Made by a program: the position numbers and the translations under genes. A stretch of DNA of 64,000 bases from Isoetes taiwanensis. Taxonomy: Eukaryota; Streptophyta; Lycopodiopsida; Isoetales; Isoetaceae. The stretch is from assembly GCA_021234155.1 (NCBI GenBank), contig JAJEKV010000018.1:15678180-15742179 (forward strand), written 5' to 3'. Shown in pieces: positions 1-13,790 of the stretch. Under the pieces are notes generated by a model that ran no database searches, was not told the origin of the DNA, and worked only from the letters and a program-made list of their open reading frames with translations. Every line of letters begins with the position of its first letter. Position 1 is the stretch's first letter.

Positions 1-229
1 TTGTTGTACTTCGTTCAGTTACGTATTGCTATGATAAGTCCAATGAGAGTTTTTAAATTTGTGGAGTATTTATCTCGATCTTGAGCGTGATAGAAAGACT
101 AAAGAATGAGTAAAACAAGCTGTATTTTGAAAATAACAATTATGTCAATTAAAAAGAACTTTAATAAGATTTAACATCGATGAAAATGTCATAATAAAAA
201 CAATGCTTAAAGTCCATATTGTTTAGATA

Positions 230-880
230 TTATGGTAAAAAATAATACAAAAATTTTCAGATTTTCAACATATTGTTTTTAATGCTACATAATCATTCTT
301 TCCATGTTATTTATTGAAGAAAACAACACTTAAAAATATTTATTTGACATATTGTTTATTGAAAATTCTATAAAACCACATGTGCATTTAGCCAAATAAT
401 ACTAAAAGACAACACCTATTTTGAAAAAATACATTGCTTCTCAAAACCACATATCATTTTTGAAGGACCAACACTTAAAACAACATAATTAAAAAGAAAA
501 AATCCAGGAAAACTCGCGCATAGTTTTATGAAGTCGGACAAAATTATTGCATGGTTTTAGTGTTGCTTTTGGCAAAACAACGATTAAAAACAACATGTGG
601 ACCTTTTGATTTTATGCAAACCATGTGTAATTTTGAAGCAATGCTTAAAACTCCGTACTAAAACAACACAATAGAAATATCGTTAATTCTACGATGCAAA
701 TAATTTTGACAAAACTCTATCCGTGCAGACTTTTGGCAACAAAAACCTACGTATAAAAATTTTATTAAAACACCGTCATTTCCCGGCAAATCCGGACCAA
801 AAACAACACGTGGACTTTTTGGTGTTGTTTTTACAAAAAACAGCGAAAAACAACATGTGGACCCAGTTTGAGATTGGTAT
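230..880. repeat. A-rich subterminal-type repeats (AAACAACA motif)
   Basis: Short degenerate motifs of the form AAACAACA, often followed by CTTAAAA or TGTGGAC, recur many times (for example near 240, 325, 410, 475, 580, 660, 805 and 845) with inverted TGTTGTTT copies between them. Dense short repeats on one side of a transposase relic are what CACTA elements show just inside their termini. I assign them to the left flank of the CACTA relic that follows. I could not find the terminal CACTA inverted repeat itself. Bases 1-230 are AT-rich with nothing else visible. Confidence 0.45.
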
Positions 881-1139
881 ATCTTACCACCATCCTCCAT
901 CTTTATCTTACCACTCTTGAATCATGAGTTATTGCAGAAGATCCTTCGGAGAAAGAACAATATGCCTCTGGCGGATCTCAAGTTAAGAAAATACCAGTTA
1001 GGCCTTGGTTATAAAGTCCTTTGTCATGTCAAATGATTGTATGATCTTCTATCACCCTGCTTAGAGGCATGAGAATCCACTCATTATTTCATTATGCTAA
1101 TGAGCAGAGATACAGAATGACCTAAAGGCGGTACCTGAA

Positions 1140-3850
1140 GGTTATTGACACTTTCAATAATCCCAAGGTATGCATACCACTTCTTACAAATGATTTGTAA
1201 AATTCCTTGGCCTGGTACTTATATGTTACTTATAATTTATTCTAACAAGTTAAAGTTGATGTTAAGGATTTACAGAAGACGGTGGCTAGCTAATAGCGGA
1301 CTTCACGCGGCTACACAGCCATCTAGTGATGATGATAAGTCCGGCGGCGATAAACTTGAGCATGCGATGCGACATGGCTGACTTTGGAAAAGAACCGCGT
1401 ATAGCGTGGTTTGGGCACGGCCACAGATGGCGTAAACCATATGGTGCACAATCATTTGCATGGTCTACATGGCGGTGTTGATGGTGAACCACAACATACC
1501 CCATGGTTGTTGATGAAGGTAGGCACATTGTGATGACTTTTATTGATACGGGAAGAAAAACTCAAGTGAATTTAGATGTGTACCTAAGAATGTGGATGAG
1601 TTACTCACTTTGTGGAACAATTATTAGTCACGATGCCCATAAAAATGACGTTTTAATCTTGGTATACTATTGTGGACTATGCGACTTTCACGGGTTTCTT
1701 AGAGTATTCTGGGTTTAGAACATGGGGGCACTTCCCTTGCATGATATGTGGGGAAAAAGTTGCAACCTCACTCTAAACATAGAAAGAAAGTAGTATCTGA
1801 GGGTTTAGGAAGTATTCGCAGCTCCCTGCACCCCTTGAGCAATTGGTGTACAATTGATAGACCATGGAGAACCACCAGCGGGGAATACCACTCTGAGAAT
1901 GGGGTGAAGCGTTGGGATAAGAAGGAAGAGGATCCATGAGAAATCGGTGGGGGCACTACAACATTTGGTAGAATTAGTGAGCGACCTAACTGATGAGGAT
2001 GAGGAATTATCACGATGGTGGCGAGGAAGCGGAGGGAGGAGAGTCTTTCTTGCCATATGAAAAGGAAGTGCAATTTTTTTATAGACTACCATATTGAATG
2101 AAACCTACCCAACACCTTTTAGACCAGGCGTGCATATCTTCAAGAGCGTGGGAAACTCTTTATGGCTTGTCATGTTTGGTCAAAAAGACACCAACAAATG
2201 CCGGGATGGACCTTAGGTAAGTAATACAAAGAAAGCACATGGATGATCGGGTGAAGGGGCAACCACTTCCTCAGGCAAATGGGTTATTGCTAGGGCTGAC
2301 CATCGGCTATTTATGATGATTTAAGGGCCCTAGGCACCAAGCGGTTTTTGTACAATCATTGGGAACCGCATTCACAAGTAGTGGGGAGGTGGTTTAAAGT
2401 CCATGGTAGCATAAGATTCTTGCATGTATAATGGTGGGGATCACATATATATGCTACTATAAAATGTAACCCATAGCTTATAACTTGGTGTTTGGATCAT
2501 GGAGTTCTTCATGCCCCTGACCTTTAGGGGAGTTTTAGACAAGGGACCATTGGAAGAGCAAGTGCCCTATCAAAGGTCATAAAGGTTATTACCCATAATG
2601 ATTTAGTGCTCCCAGATCTATTTTATTTATTGGCTAAGTTTTTGTTTTGGACCTCATAGGTGGATGTGTAAAAAACTATACGAAAACGAAATTGAAGAGA
2701 TGAAAGTGAAAATGGCGAGAGCATGTTGCTGTTGGAGAAGGAGTTCCCTACGAGCTTTCTTGTGATCAAACCCCATCTTTGGTATCTCTTATTGAGGAAG
2801 TGGAGCTACATGGGAAGCGTACATGCGGATGGATGTTTTCTTGGAAAAGGTTTATGAAGGTATTGAAGGATATGGTGCGTCAAAGAGCACGCGTCTACGA
2901 AGGTAGTATAGCCGAGAGGGATGGCTTGAAAGAAAAGTCCTTTCTATATAATGAGAATATATTTCCATGGTACATCGGATGCACCTACGGCATGGAGTGA
3001 TGAAGGGGACGAAGAAGATTGTGGGGGTAGTGGCAGAGAGGCAATGGTATCTGCGAAATTTCCGCCTGTTTCGATCATTAAAGATTAATCAATTTCTTCT
3101 TTATTCGGCACCGATGGCAAAATGGTTGCTCGTTATGAGAACCTAAAGGAAAAATGGAAGAGAGAGGCATGAATGGAGACGACAAAATAATGAGCGAGCC
3201 CGTTACCACGATGGTGTATGAACCCTTGCCCGGACAAGATGGAAGAGAATGGGAATTTTTCCTACAGGGGCTTTGACGATGCATATCCACTGGGGGAGTA
3301 TATTACGGCTACGACGAATGGGCATACGCACAAGGTGTCATGAAAAGGTAGTTGCAACAAAATTATGTTGATGTAAATCAAGTATTTTCTTTTTGATGTT
3401 ATTGTATCTATTGACATTAATGGTGCTTTTTTTTGATATATATCTTACTCCCTCGATATGGTGGCATGGGACCCACTATAAGGTGAGTTCTCTTGACATA
3501 CAAGGAAGACTTGTGGCTGGCGGAGTCATGGCATCATTCGATGGAGTTTCAATCAAGTGTTGCGTCGTGTCGTCGGGAAGCCACACGTGATTGGGTGGGA
3601 GGTTAAAGACTATAATGGAGGTGGATGTTGGTGGCAATTTTTAAGACCTTCATATTAGATGTCGATTGGTTTGACCTTCAATTAAGGGGGCGGGGCCTTC
3701 TGATAAAAGTATGATAGAACAAGTGGCTTTTCCGTCAACTCTAGCAAGATGTACCACAGTAGTGAGGCGCTTGTCCTTCCGGAACTAGCGTGAGCAATTA
3801 CACACATACACATATCCACTTCAAAATTTAGACCATCAATATCAATCTCA
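1140..3850 (+). pseudogene. CACTA (En/Spm) transposase tnp2 relic
   Basis: Remnant of the transposase that cuts and pastes CACTA DNA transposons. No long reading frame survives, but family words appear in order when frames are switched: DVYL then DELLTLWNN (1578-1625), GFLEYSGFRTWG then FPCMICGEKV (1690-1765), an open stretch 2779-2997 with EEVELHGKRTCGWMF and LKDMVRQRARVYEGS, which matches the conserved VEEL...RWMYPxERYLKxLK...RARPEGS block, and DVDWFDLQLRGRG followed by MYHSSEALVLPEL (3640-3790), which matches the C-terminal DVDWF region. Frames change every 30-60 bases while the words stay readable, so indels outnumber substitutions. It lies downstream of A-rich subterminal repeats. Identification as CACTA tnp2 is firm; exact ends are not. 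Confidence 0.75.
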
Positions 3851-4149
3851 CGTCCGGCTTCTTTGACCCGAGATTTTTTTCTTTACCGTCGACAAGACCC
3901 AACATGGTGGTTTATCATACAAACTACAGGGGCCCCAATATTCCAAGGTGTTGTGCTAGAGGAGTCAATAGCGTCGAAGAGCCCTGCAGCGGATCAAGGC
4001 ATTCAAACTCAGGAAAGCGAGCATCAAGAGGTTGGACCACCGGCTCTCATCGACATCTTACACGGATCAATTCCACGAATCTGGATGTACTTGAGGCATT
4101 TTAATACAAATGTTGGCAATGCTAACAATGGCGACTCCTAGTTAGCACC

Positions 4150-4820
4150 TAGAGGCGATCATTAAATTCTATATGTCAAATATTATGCACATCCTCGGTG
4201 CAATCCTTAAAATAGGCTATGTCTATTGATTAACCGTGTGCAATAAAAACCCATTCAATTCAATTCTTTTTTTTTCTCCCCCTCCCCCTTTTGGTATACA
4301 TTATATCGGGAGGAATAAAAGAGCGGCTGGAACATGGGCTCAAAGAAGCCACATAGGCTCAAGCATTGCCTCTAGACTAGAACATGCAAAAAGAGTCTTC
4401 AATGGTATCTTAGTTACTTCGATTTTCTCTAACCTTAAACCCGGTGCCACCACCAAGTTAACTTTGATCATTGCTTAATTTGATGCTATCCACTAGCTTT
4501 ACGTTTGTGGATCAACTCTACTTTCAAAGCAGATAATAATAATGGTATTTTGTAGGGTGAACAAGTCCAAATACATAGAGTGAACCATGAGGAGCCTATA
4601 GGCGTTGAGCGTGTAGGCGTTGCATTTCCATAGGGTTCGAACATGCTACCTAGGTTCAAACAAGCCTCTTAGGCTCAAGCATTGTCTAGGCTCAAACATG
4701 CCCCGATTATCAAACATGTACACAACAAAAATAAAATAGTTAAACCGGCGTAAGCTATAACAAATACGCATCGGCATTATTGTATTGTAATATCATATCT
4801 GGCGATACCACAGCGGCGTT
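4150..4820. other. Gene-free spacer with GGCTCAAGCATTG echoes
   Basis: No gene is visible. A short phrase resembling TAGGCTCAAGCATTG or GGCTCAAACATGC is repeated loosely at about 4350, 4380, 4640, 4670 and 4690. At 4722 the sequence CACAACAAAAATAAAATAG followed by GCTATAACAAATACGCATCG resembles the CACTA-like terminus found at 24798 in inverse orientation, so this could be a transposon end. Confidence 0.4.
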
Positions 4821-7608
4821 TAAAACTCATTTCTTAGTTGGGTGAACATGAGTGGTCTTCTGGTCCAGGGAACTTGTCCCCCCAGGGCAAGTCGGCGTTC
4901 TGAGTCCATTGGCCGAGCCAAATCCAGCGACTCCGGGAGGGAGGAGGCCAGGTCGTGTCCCGGGGCCTTGGGGAGAGAAATGGAAAAGCGACTTCGGAGG
5001 GGATTTTAGGGTCCCGTGCTCAGCGTCCAACACCCCACTCCCGATCAAGTCCGCGGCAAGGTCCCGCTGAATCGACAAGGAGGGCCTCAAAAGCGTAAAC
5101 CACATGGGTTGCGAGGTTCTAGAAGGGGTTTGCGTTTTGGGGGCGAGACTTGTCTGTTGCACTTGGGACCTGGCCAGGCTGCAGCGAATACGAACAAGGG
5201 AACTGGCCGGAGCGGAGTTTGGGCCTGTCCTCCTCCCGATGTGGCAAGTAGAAATTAGGAGGCTTTTCTTGATGGCAAGACATTCATAAATTACATAATT
5301 AATGCATTGTGCGAAAATAAATTCTGATTTTTTGCCGGCTGGAATCCTAATCCATTTCCGGCCCACACAGCCCAATTTTCTAAATTTTTTCGAGAAGGTC
5401 TAGGTCAAGGGTTAGCATTAGAGCGGTCGGGGCGGCCCGTCTTGGGGCAACCCGAGGCAACCACCCTTCCCCAAGTCCAAAGCGAGGCGGGGACCTTGCG
5501 GGGATCCCTCCTGGGGGAGAGTCCCGGACCCCAAGAGGCGGGATCCAAAAAGTTCCCCGCAGACCCTTCTGGCGGCGCTCCCGGGGGCTGCATGATGTTT
5601 CACCCTCCCGGGCCGGTTCCCCTATCCGTAGTTGGATCCTCCCGTTCGGGGCCCCTCTTGGGGAAGGCCCAAAGATTCAGTCGGTCAGGAGAACTTGTCA
5701 AACCCTTGTCTGAGGTCGACCTTGTAGAAAACCAGGATGTCTTGTCGTTGAGACGCAGGGGAGGCTCGGGAATGGCAAATCGACCACCCAAATCGTCAGG
5801 AATGGCGAAATTACCCTAGGGGAGCAAGTTACAAGGTCGGTTTTGCAAAAAAAAAAACACTCATGCCCTCCCGCGGCGGTATCCAGCATCCACATCCCTA
5901 GGCCAATTGACTACAGTGTGATGGAAGTGAGCTACTTTGGCGCTTCTTGGAGGTGGGGTGGTCTTCGGCCCGCGGAACTTGGTCCCCAGGGCAATGTCGG
6001 CGTTACGAGTCCATTGGCGGAGTCAAATCGCGATTCGGAGGGAGGTCGCCCGTCAGTCCCGAGGGGCAGGGGAGAGAAATTGGGGCAAAAGCGACTTCGG
6101 GGGGATTTTAGGGTCCCGTGCTGGCGTCAACACCCCCACTCCACGTCAAGTCCACGTAAAGGTCCCTTGAATCGACAAGGAGAGGGCCTCCAAAAGCGTA
6201 AACCACGTGGGTTGCGGGTTCTAGAAGGGTTTGCGTTTTGGGGGCGAGACTGTGCATTACACTGGGACGGCGAGAAAAGCTGCGGTAGAATCACGAACAA
6301 GAGGCTGCGGGCCGAGAGTTTGGGCCTGTCCTCCTCCCGATGTGGCAAGTAGAAGTCGAAACTTTGCGATGGCAAGACATTCATAAATTACGCAATTAAT
6401 GCATTATGCGAAAATAAATTCGATTTTTTGCCGCTGGAATCCTAATCCATCTCAGCACACGACCCAATTTTGAAATTTTTGGAGAAGGTCTAGGTCAAAG
6501 GGTTAGCATTAGAGCGGTCGGGGCAGCCGGGTTGCGGGGCAACCCGGTGGCACCCTTCCCCAAGTCAAACGAGGCCGGGACCTTGCGGGGATCCCTCACA
6601 AAGGGGAGAGGGACCCCAAGAGGGGGATCCAAAAAGTTCGAGGCAGCCCTTCACAGCGGCGCTCCCGGGGGCTGCATAATGACCACCCTCCGGAGCCGGT
6701 TCCCCTATCCGGCCAGTTGGATCCTCCGTTCGGGGCCCCTCTTGAGGGGAAGGCCCAAAAGATTCAGATCGGTCCCAAAGGAGAACTTGTCAAACACCGG
6801 GGCGTCCACGAGGGAAGCCTTGTAGAAACCCCGCGTGTCTTGTCGTTTCGGGCACGGGAGGAGCTCGGGAATGGCAAATCGACCACTGCCAAATCGTCCG
6901 GAATGGCGAAATTACCCTAGGGAGCAAGTTACAAGATTGGGTTTGCAAAGAAAAACACTCCGCCCTCCCACGGCGGTATCGCATCCACATCTAGGCCAAT
7001 TGACTCGGAAGTGTGATGGAAGTGAGCTACTTTGGCGCTTCTTGGAGGTCGGGTGGTCTTACGGCCCGCGGAACTTGGTCCCCGAGGGCAATGTCGGCGT
7101 TGTGAGTCCATTGGCGAGTCAAATGTGATTGGGAGAGGGAGGTGGCGTCCAGGTCCCGGGCCTTGGGAGAGAGAGAAATTGGGGAACAGCGACTTCGGGG
7201 ATTTTTTTGGGTCCGTGCTCACGGCGTCAACACCCCACTCCCACGTCAAATCCCGGCCAAAGGTCCCCAGAATCGACAAGGAGAGGGGCCTCCCAAAGCG
7301 TAAACCACAGTGGGTTGCGGGTTTCTAGAAGGGTTTGCGTTTTGGGGCGAGGGACTTGAATTACATTGCACTGGGACTGGCCCAGAAAAACTGCAGGCCA
7401 GAGAATACGGAACAAGGGGGCTGGCCGGTGGCGGGTTTGGCCTGTCCTCCTCCCGATGTGGCAAGTAAGAGAAGTCGAGGCGTTTTTTGCGATGGCAAGA
7501 CATTCATAAATTAATTAATGCATTGTCACGAAAATAAATTCTGATTTTTTGCCGGCTGGATTCCTAATCCATCTCCGGAACCTGACCCAATTTTGAAATT
7601 TTAGGAGA

Positions 7609-7830
7609 AGGTCTAGGTCAAAGGGTTAGCTAAGGTCAAAGAATGGTTTGTGGGATCGTTGTACTTGGGGTTGACCTTGGCCGGCACCCTTATACTTGTC
7701 AAAGAGGCGAGACCTTGCATCATCCCTATTAGAATGAAGATAAATGATTACCCAGAGGCGGGATCAAAAAAGTTCTAGAATGAAGATAAATTTCTGGCGG
7801 CTCCAAAAGACCACCCTCCGGGCCCGGTTC
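7609..7830. repeat. Variant satellite monomer junction 1 (TAAGGTCAAAG type)
   Basis: After the GGTTAGC anchor this monomer has TAAGGTCAAAGAATGG...GGGATCGTTGTACTTGGGGTTGACC instead of the usual ATTAGAGCGGTCGGGGCAGC. A short motif TAGAATGAAGATAAAT appears twice (7731 and 7777). Two other monomers, near 13158 and 16498, carry the same substitution. Confidence 0.7.
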
Positions 7831-10800
7831 CCCTTGGGGGGTTTGGATCCTCGTTCGATGGCCCCTGTTTTTAAGGCCCAAAGATTCATATGGATAGGAG
7901 AACTTGTCAAACCCCGCTGGTCCCTGAAGCCTTATTTGACAAAACCCGGCATCGTCTTAACCTTGGGCAGGGGAGGCTCGGAATGGCAAATCGACCCTGC
8001 CAAATGGGGCAGAATGGCGAGAAATTACCCTAGGGAGCAAGTTACAAGGTCAATTTTGCAAAGAGAAACACTCCATGTCCTCCCGCGACATCCACATCTA
8101 GGCCAATTGACTACGAGTGTGATGGAAGTGAGCTACTTTGGTGTTCTTGGAGGTGGGGTGGTCTTCTTGGCCATGGGAACTTGGTCCCTAGGGGCAATGT
8201 CGGCGTTAAAGGTCCATTGGCGAGAGCGAAATCAATCGCGGTCCGGGGGAGGGAGGTGCGGAGTCAGTCCCAGGGAGCCTTGGGGAGAGAAATTTGGAAC
8301 AGCGACTTAGGGGGATTTTAGGAGTCCGTGCTTTGGCGTCCAACCCCCACTCCCGTCAAGTCACGGTGCAAGTCATTAAAGAACCCGAATCACGACAAGG
8401 AGAGGGACTCCAAAGCGTAAACCACAATGGGTTGCCGGGTTCTAGAAGGGTTTGCGTTTTGGGGGCGAGACTTGTTGCACTTGGGACTGGCCCAAGAAAA
8501 ACGGCCAGAATACTGCAAAGGGGAGGCCCGGCGGGCCGGAGTTTGGGCTGTCCTCCTCCCTGTGGCAGATGTGGCAAGTAGAAATTCGGGCTTTTGCGAT
8601 GTGAAGACATTCATAAATTAAGCAATTAATGCATTGTGCGAAAATAAATTCTGATTTTTTGCCGGCTAGGAATCCTAATCCATCTCCAGCACCACCCGAC
8701 CCAATTTTCGAAAATTTTAGGAGAAGGTCTAGGTCAAAGGGTTAGCATTAGAGCGGTCGGGGCAGCGGATTCCCGAGGACGGGAGGCAGGCACCCTTCCC
8801 AAGTCAAAGCGAGGCGGGGACCTTGCGGGGATCCCTCACAAGAGGGGAGAGTCCAGGACCCAAGGCGGGATCCAAAAAGTTCCCGAGGCAGCCCTTCTGG
8901 CGGCTCCCGGGGGGCTGCAGCTATGTGACCACCCTCCCGGGCGGTTCCCCTATCAGGCCGTTGGATCCTCCGTTCGGGGGCCCCTCTTGGGAAGGCCAAA
9001 AGATTCCAGATCGGTCAGGGAGAACTTGTCAAACCCCGGGGCGTCGAGGTCTGACCTTGTAGAAACCATGTGTCTTGTCGTTCGGGCGCAGGGAGGCTCG
9101 GAATGGCAAATCGACCACCAAATGCGTCAGGAATGGCGAAATTACCCTAGGGAGCAAAGTTACAAGGTTGGGTTTTGCAAAAGAAAGAAACTCTCCGCCC
9201 TCCCGGACGGTATCCCGCATCCACATCCTAGGCCAATTGACTACGAGTGTGATGGAAGTGAGCTACTTTGGCGCTTCTTGGAGGTGGTGGTCTTCTGGCC
9301 CGCGGAACTTGGTCCCGGGGGCAATGTCGGCGTTACGAGTCCATTGGCGAGTCAAATCGCGATTCCGGAGAGGGAGGTTGCCCGTCCCGTCCCAGGGGCC
9401 TTGGGGAGAGGAGTGGGGGCAAGCGGCTTAGGGGGATTTTAGGGTCAAAGATGCTACGGCGTCAACACCCCCCCCACGTCAAGTCCGCAGCGCAAAGGTC
9501 CCGCCCGAATCGACAAGGGAGGGCCTCCAAAGCGTAAACCACGTGGGTTGCCGGGTTCTAGAAGGGTTTCGTTTTGGGGGCGAGACTTGGTCTGTTGCAC
9601 TTGGGACACGGCGAAATTTGGCCAGGAAATCTGAACAAGGGGAACTGGCGGGCGGAGTTTGGGCCTGTCCTCCTCCCGATGTGGCAAGTAGAAGTCGGGG
9701 CTTTTGCGATGGCAAGACATTCATAAATTAAATTAATGCATTGTCACGAAAATAAATTCTGATTTTTTTGCCGGTTGGATTCCTAATCCATCTCCGGCCA
9801 CCTGACCCAATTTTTCGAAATTTTAGGAGAAGGTCTAGGTCAAAGGGTTAGCATTAGAGCGGTCGGGGCAGCCCGTTTCGGGGCAACTGTGGCACCCTTC
9901 CCCAAGTCAAGCAAGGCGGGGACCTTGCGGGGATCCCTCACAAGAGGGGGAGAGTCCGGACCCCAAGAGGCGGGATCAAAAAAAGTTCCAGAGCAGCCCT
10001 TCTGGCGGCTCCCAGGGGCACTGCGCTAATGACCACCCTCCCGGGCCGGTTCCCCTATCCGACCGTTGGATCCCTCCGTTCGGGGGCCCCTCTTGGGAAG
10101 GCCCAAAGATTCAGGTCGGTCGGGAGAACTTGTCAAACCGGGAAGCGTCTGAGGTGTGACCTTGTAGAAACCGCGGTGTCTTGTCGTTCGAGACACATAG
10201 GGAGGCTCGAGGAATGGCAAATCGACCTGCCAAATGCGTCGGGAATGGCGAAATTACCCTAGGGAGCAAGTTACAAGGTGGGTTTGCAAAAAAAAAACAC
10301 TCCGCCCTCCCGACGGTATCAGCATCCACATCCTAGGCCAATTGACTTCTGAGTGTGATGGAAGTGAGCTACTTTGGCTTCTTGGAGGTCGGTGGTCTTA
10401 CGGCCCGGGAACTTGGTCCCAGGGGGCAATGTCGGCGTTCTGAGTCCATTAAGCGAGGGGAGTCAAATCCCGATTCCCAGGAGAGGGAGGTCGCCCGTCC
10501 GGTCCCCAAGGGCCTTGGGGAGAGAAATTCCGGAACAGCGACTTAGGGGGGGATTTTAGGGTCCGTGCTCTTTGGCGTCAACACCCCCCACTCCCGCGTC
10601 AAGTCATGCGGCGCAAGGTCCTTGAATCGACAAGGAGAGGACCTCCCAAAGCGTAAACCACGTGGGTTGCGGGTTCTAGAAGGGTTTGCGTTTTGGGGGC
10701 GAGACTTGTCCCCATTGCACTTAGGACCTGGCAGAAAACAGCCGAGAATCTGAACAAGGGGAGCGGCGGGCGGAGTTTGGGCACTGTCCTCCTCCCGATG

Positions 10801-13157
10801 TGGCAAGTAGAAGTCGGGGCGCTTTTGCGATGGCAAGACATTCATAAATTACAAATTAATGCATTGTCTGAAAATAAATTCTGATTTTTTGCCACTGGAT
10901 TCCTAATCCATCTCCGGCCTACGACCCAATTTTGAAATTTTAGGGAAAGGTCTAGGTCAAAGGGTTAGCATTAGAGCGGTCGGGGCAGCCCGTTTGCGGG
11001 AACAACCCCAGGCACCACCCTTCCCAAAGTCAAGCGAGGCCCGGGGACCTTGCGGGGATCCCTCACAAGAGGGGGAGAGTCCGGGACCCCAGAGGCGGGA
11101 TCCAAAAAGTTCGAGGCAGCCCTTCTGGCGGCGCTCCCGGGGGCTGCAGCTAATGACCACCCTCCGGGCGGTTCCCCTATCCGTGGTTGGATCCTCCGTT
11201 CGGGGGCCCCTCTTGGGGAAGGCCCAAAAGATTCCAGTCGGTCAGGAGAACTTGTCAAGCCCGGCTGAGGCGTCTGAGAATTGACCTTGTAGAAACCCTT
11301 GATGTCTTGTCGTTCGGGACACTAGGGAGGCTCGGAATGGCAAATCGACCACAAATCGTCGGGAATGGCAAAATTACCCTAGGGAGCAAGTTACAAGGTC
11401 GGTTTTGCAAAAAAAAAACTCTCACGCCCTCCCAGGACGGTATCCGCATCCACATCCCCAGGCCAATTGACTACGGTGTGATGGAAGTGAGCTACTTTGG
11501 CGCTTCTTGGAGGTGGTGGTCTTCTGGCCCTTGGTCCCCGGGGGCAATGTCGGCGTTCGGAGTCCATTGGCGAGGGGAATCAAATCCCTTGTGGGAGAGG
11601 GAGGTCGCCCGTCGGAGTCCCGGGGGCCTTGGGAGAGAAATTCAGGGGCAAGCAGCTTAGGGGGATTTTAGGGTCCCTGCTCTGGCGTCAACACCCCACT
11701 CCCACGTCAAGTCACGGCGCAAGGTCCCGCCCGAATCGACAAGGAGAGGGCCTCCAAAGCGTAAACCACATTGGGTTGCGAGGTTCCTAGAAGGGTTTTG
11801 CGTTTTGGGGGCGAGACCAGTCTGTTACACTTGGGACACGGCGGGGGAGCGGTAGAGAATCTGAACAAGGGAAGGCGGAGGGCGGAGTTTGGGCCTGTCC
11901 TCCTCCCGATGTGGCAAGAAGTAGAAGTCGGCGCTTTTGCGTTGGCAAGACATTCATAAATTCGCAATTAATGCATTGTACGAAAATAAATTCTGATTTT
12001 TTGCCAGCTGGAATCCTAATCCATTTCCGGCACCACAGGCCAATTTTCTAAATTTTGGGGAGAAGGTCTAGGTCAAAGGGTTAGCATTAGAGCGGTCGGG
12101 GCAGCCCGTTGCGGGAACAGCCGAGGCTGGCACCCTTCCCAAGTCAAGCGAGGCGGGGACCTTGCGGGGATCCCTCACAAGAGGGAGTCCGGGACCCAAG
12201 AGGCGGGATCAAAAAGTTCCCGAGGCAGCCCTTCTGGCGGCTCCCGGGGCTGCAGCTAATGACCACCCTCCGGGCCGGTTCCCCTATCCGGCCGTTGGAT
12301 CCTCCGTTCGGGGGCCCCTCTTGGGGAAGGCCCAAAAGATTCAGATCGGTCAGGAGAACTTGTCAAACGTAGGCGTCTGAGAGTTGACCTTGTAGAAACC
12401 CGCGGTGTCTTGTCGTTCGGGCACGGGAGGCTCAGGAATGGCAAATCGACCACCAAATGCGTCAGGAATGGCGAAATTACCCTAGGGAGCAAGTTACAAG
12501 GTCGGTTTTGCAAAGAAACACTCCGCCCTCCCACGGCCGTATCCGCATCCACATCCCTGAGCCAATTGACTCACGAGTGTGATGGAAGTGAGCTACTTTG
12601 GCGCTTCTTGGAGGTCGGGTGGTCTTACGGCCCTGGAACTTGGTCCCCAAGGGCAATGTCGGCGTTAGGAGTCCATTGGCGAGAGTCAAATCACGATTCG
12701 GAGAGGGAGGTGGTGGCCGTCCCGAGTCCCGGGGCCTTGGGGAGAGGAAGTGGGGCAAGCGGCTTAGGGGGGATTTTAGGAGTCCGTGCTCTGGCGTCAA
12801 CACCCCACTCCCGTCAAGTCCAAAGGTCCCCGAATCGACGAAAGGAGGGGCCTCCAAAGCGTAAACCACATTGGGTTGCGAGGTTCTAGAAGGGTTTTGC
12901 GTTTTTGGGGCGAGACTTGATGCATTGCACTTGGGACTGGCGAAAAACTGCCGTAGAATCTGAACAAGCAAGAGGCCCGGCGGAGGCGGAGTTTGGGCCT
13001 GTCCTCCTCCCTCCGATGTGGCAAGTAGAAGTCGGGGCTTTTCTGATGGCAAGACATTCATAAATTAGCAATTAATGCATTATGCGAAAATAAATTCTGA
13101 TTTTTGCCATTTGGATTCCTAATCCATCTCGGCCTGACCCAATTTTGAAATTTTTGG

Positions 13158-13790
13158 AGAAGGTCTAGGTCAAAGGGTTAGCTAAGGTCAAAGGAATGGA
13201 GTTTGTGGGATCGTTGTACTTAGGGTTGACCTTGGCTTCAAAGCGGGCGTTATACTTGGTCTAAGATTGCATTGAGAATATAAGCATCATAACTATTAGA
13301 ATGAAGATAAATGATTCTGAGAAAAAGCATCATAACTACTAGAATGAAGATAAATGATTCTGACAAAAAGCAAAAGACTAGTCTCCCCCGTTGGGGGTTA
13401 GATTTGGTTGCTTGTGATGATGGTTGTGTTTAAATATCAAGGGCATATGGATGTTTGAATGCCCTTGTTCAGGAGAACTTGGTTGCTCCCTAAAGCTATT
13501 TGACATGGATGGCATAATTAATTTGTAATTCGGATTCCGGGATCTCGGGGCAAAAGCAACTTCCGGGGGAGTTTAGGGGTCCCTAGACCTAAAAATGCGT
13601 CAACACCCCCACTCCCATGTCAAGAATCGGTTTGCAAGGTCCCCCACCCAAATCGACAGGATCGAGGGCCTCAAGCATCTAACCAATTGACTTGCGGTGT
13701 GATTCTAGAAGGGTTTTGTTTTGGGGCGAGTTTTGGTCTTAAAGCCATAGAACTTGGTCCCCTAGGGGCAATGTCGGCGTTGGGAGTCCA
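13158..13790. repeat. Variant satellite monomer 2 with internal scrambling
   Basis: It carries the TAAGGTCAAAGGAATGGAG variant, then two copies of a ~50-base phrase around TAGAATGAAGATAAATGATTCTGA (13299 and 13342). An AT-richer stretch follows. After that comes a shuffled partial copy of the usual CAACACCCCC / TCTAGAAGGGTTTTG region (13560-13740), ahead of the normal version at 13900-14050. This is the most rearranged monomer of the array. Confidence 0.65.
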
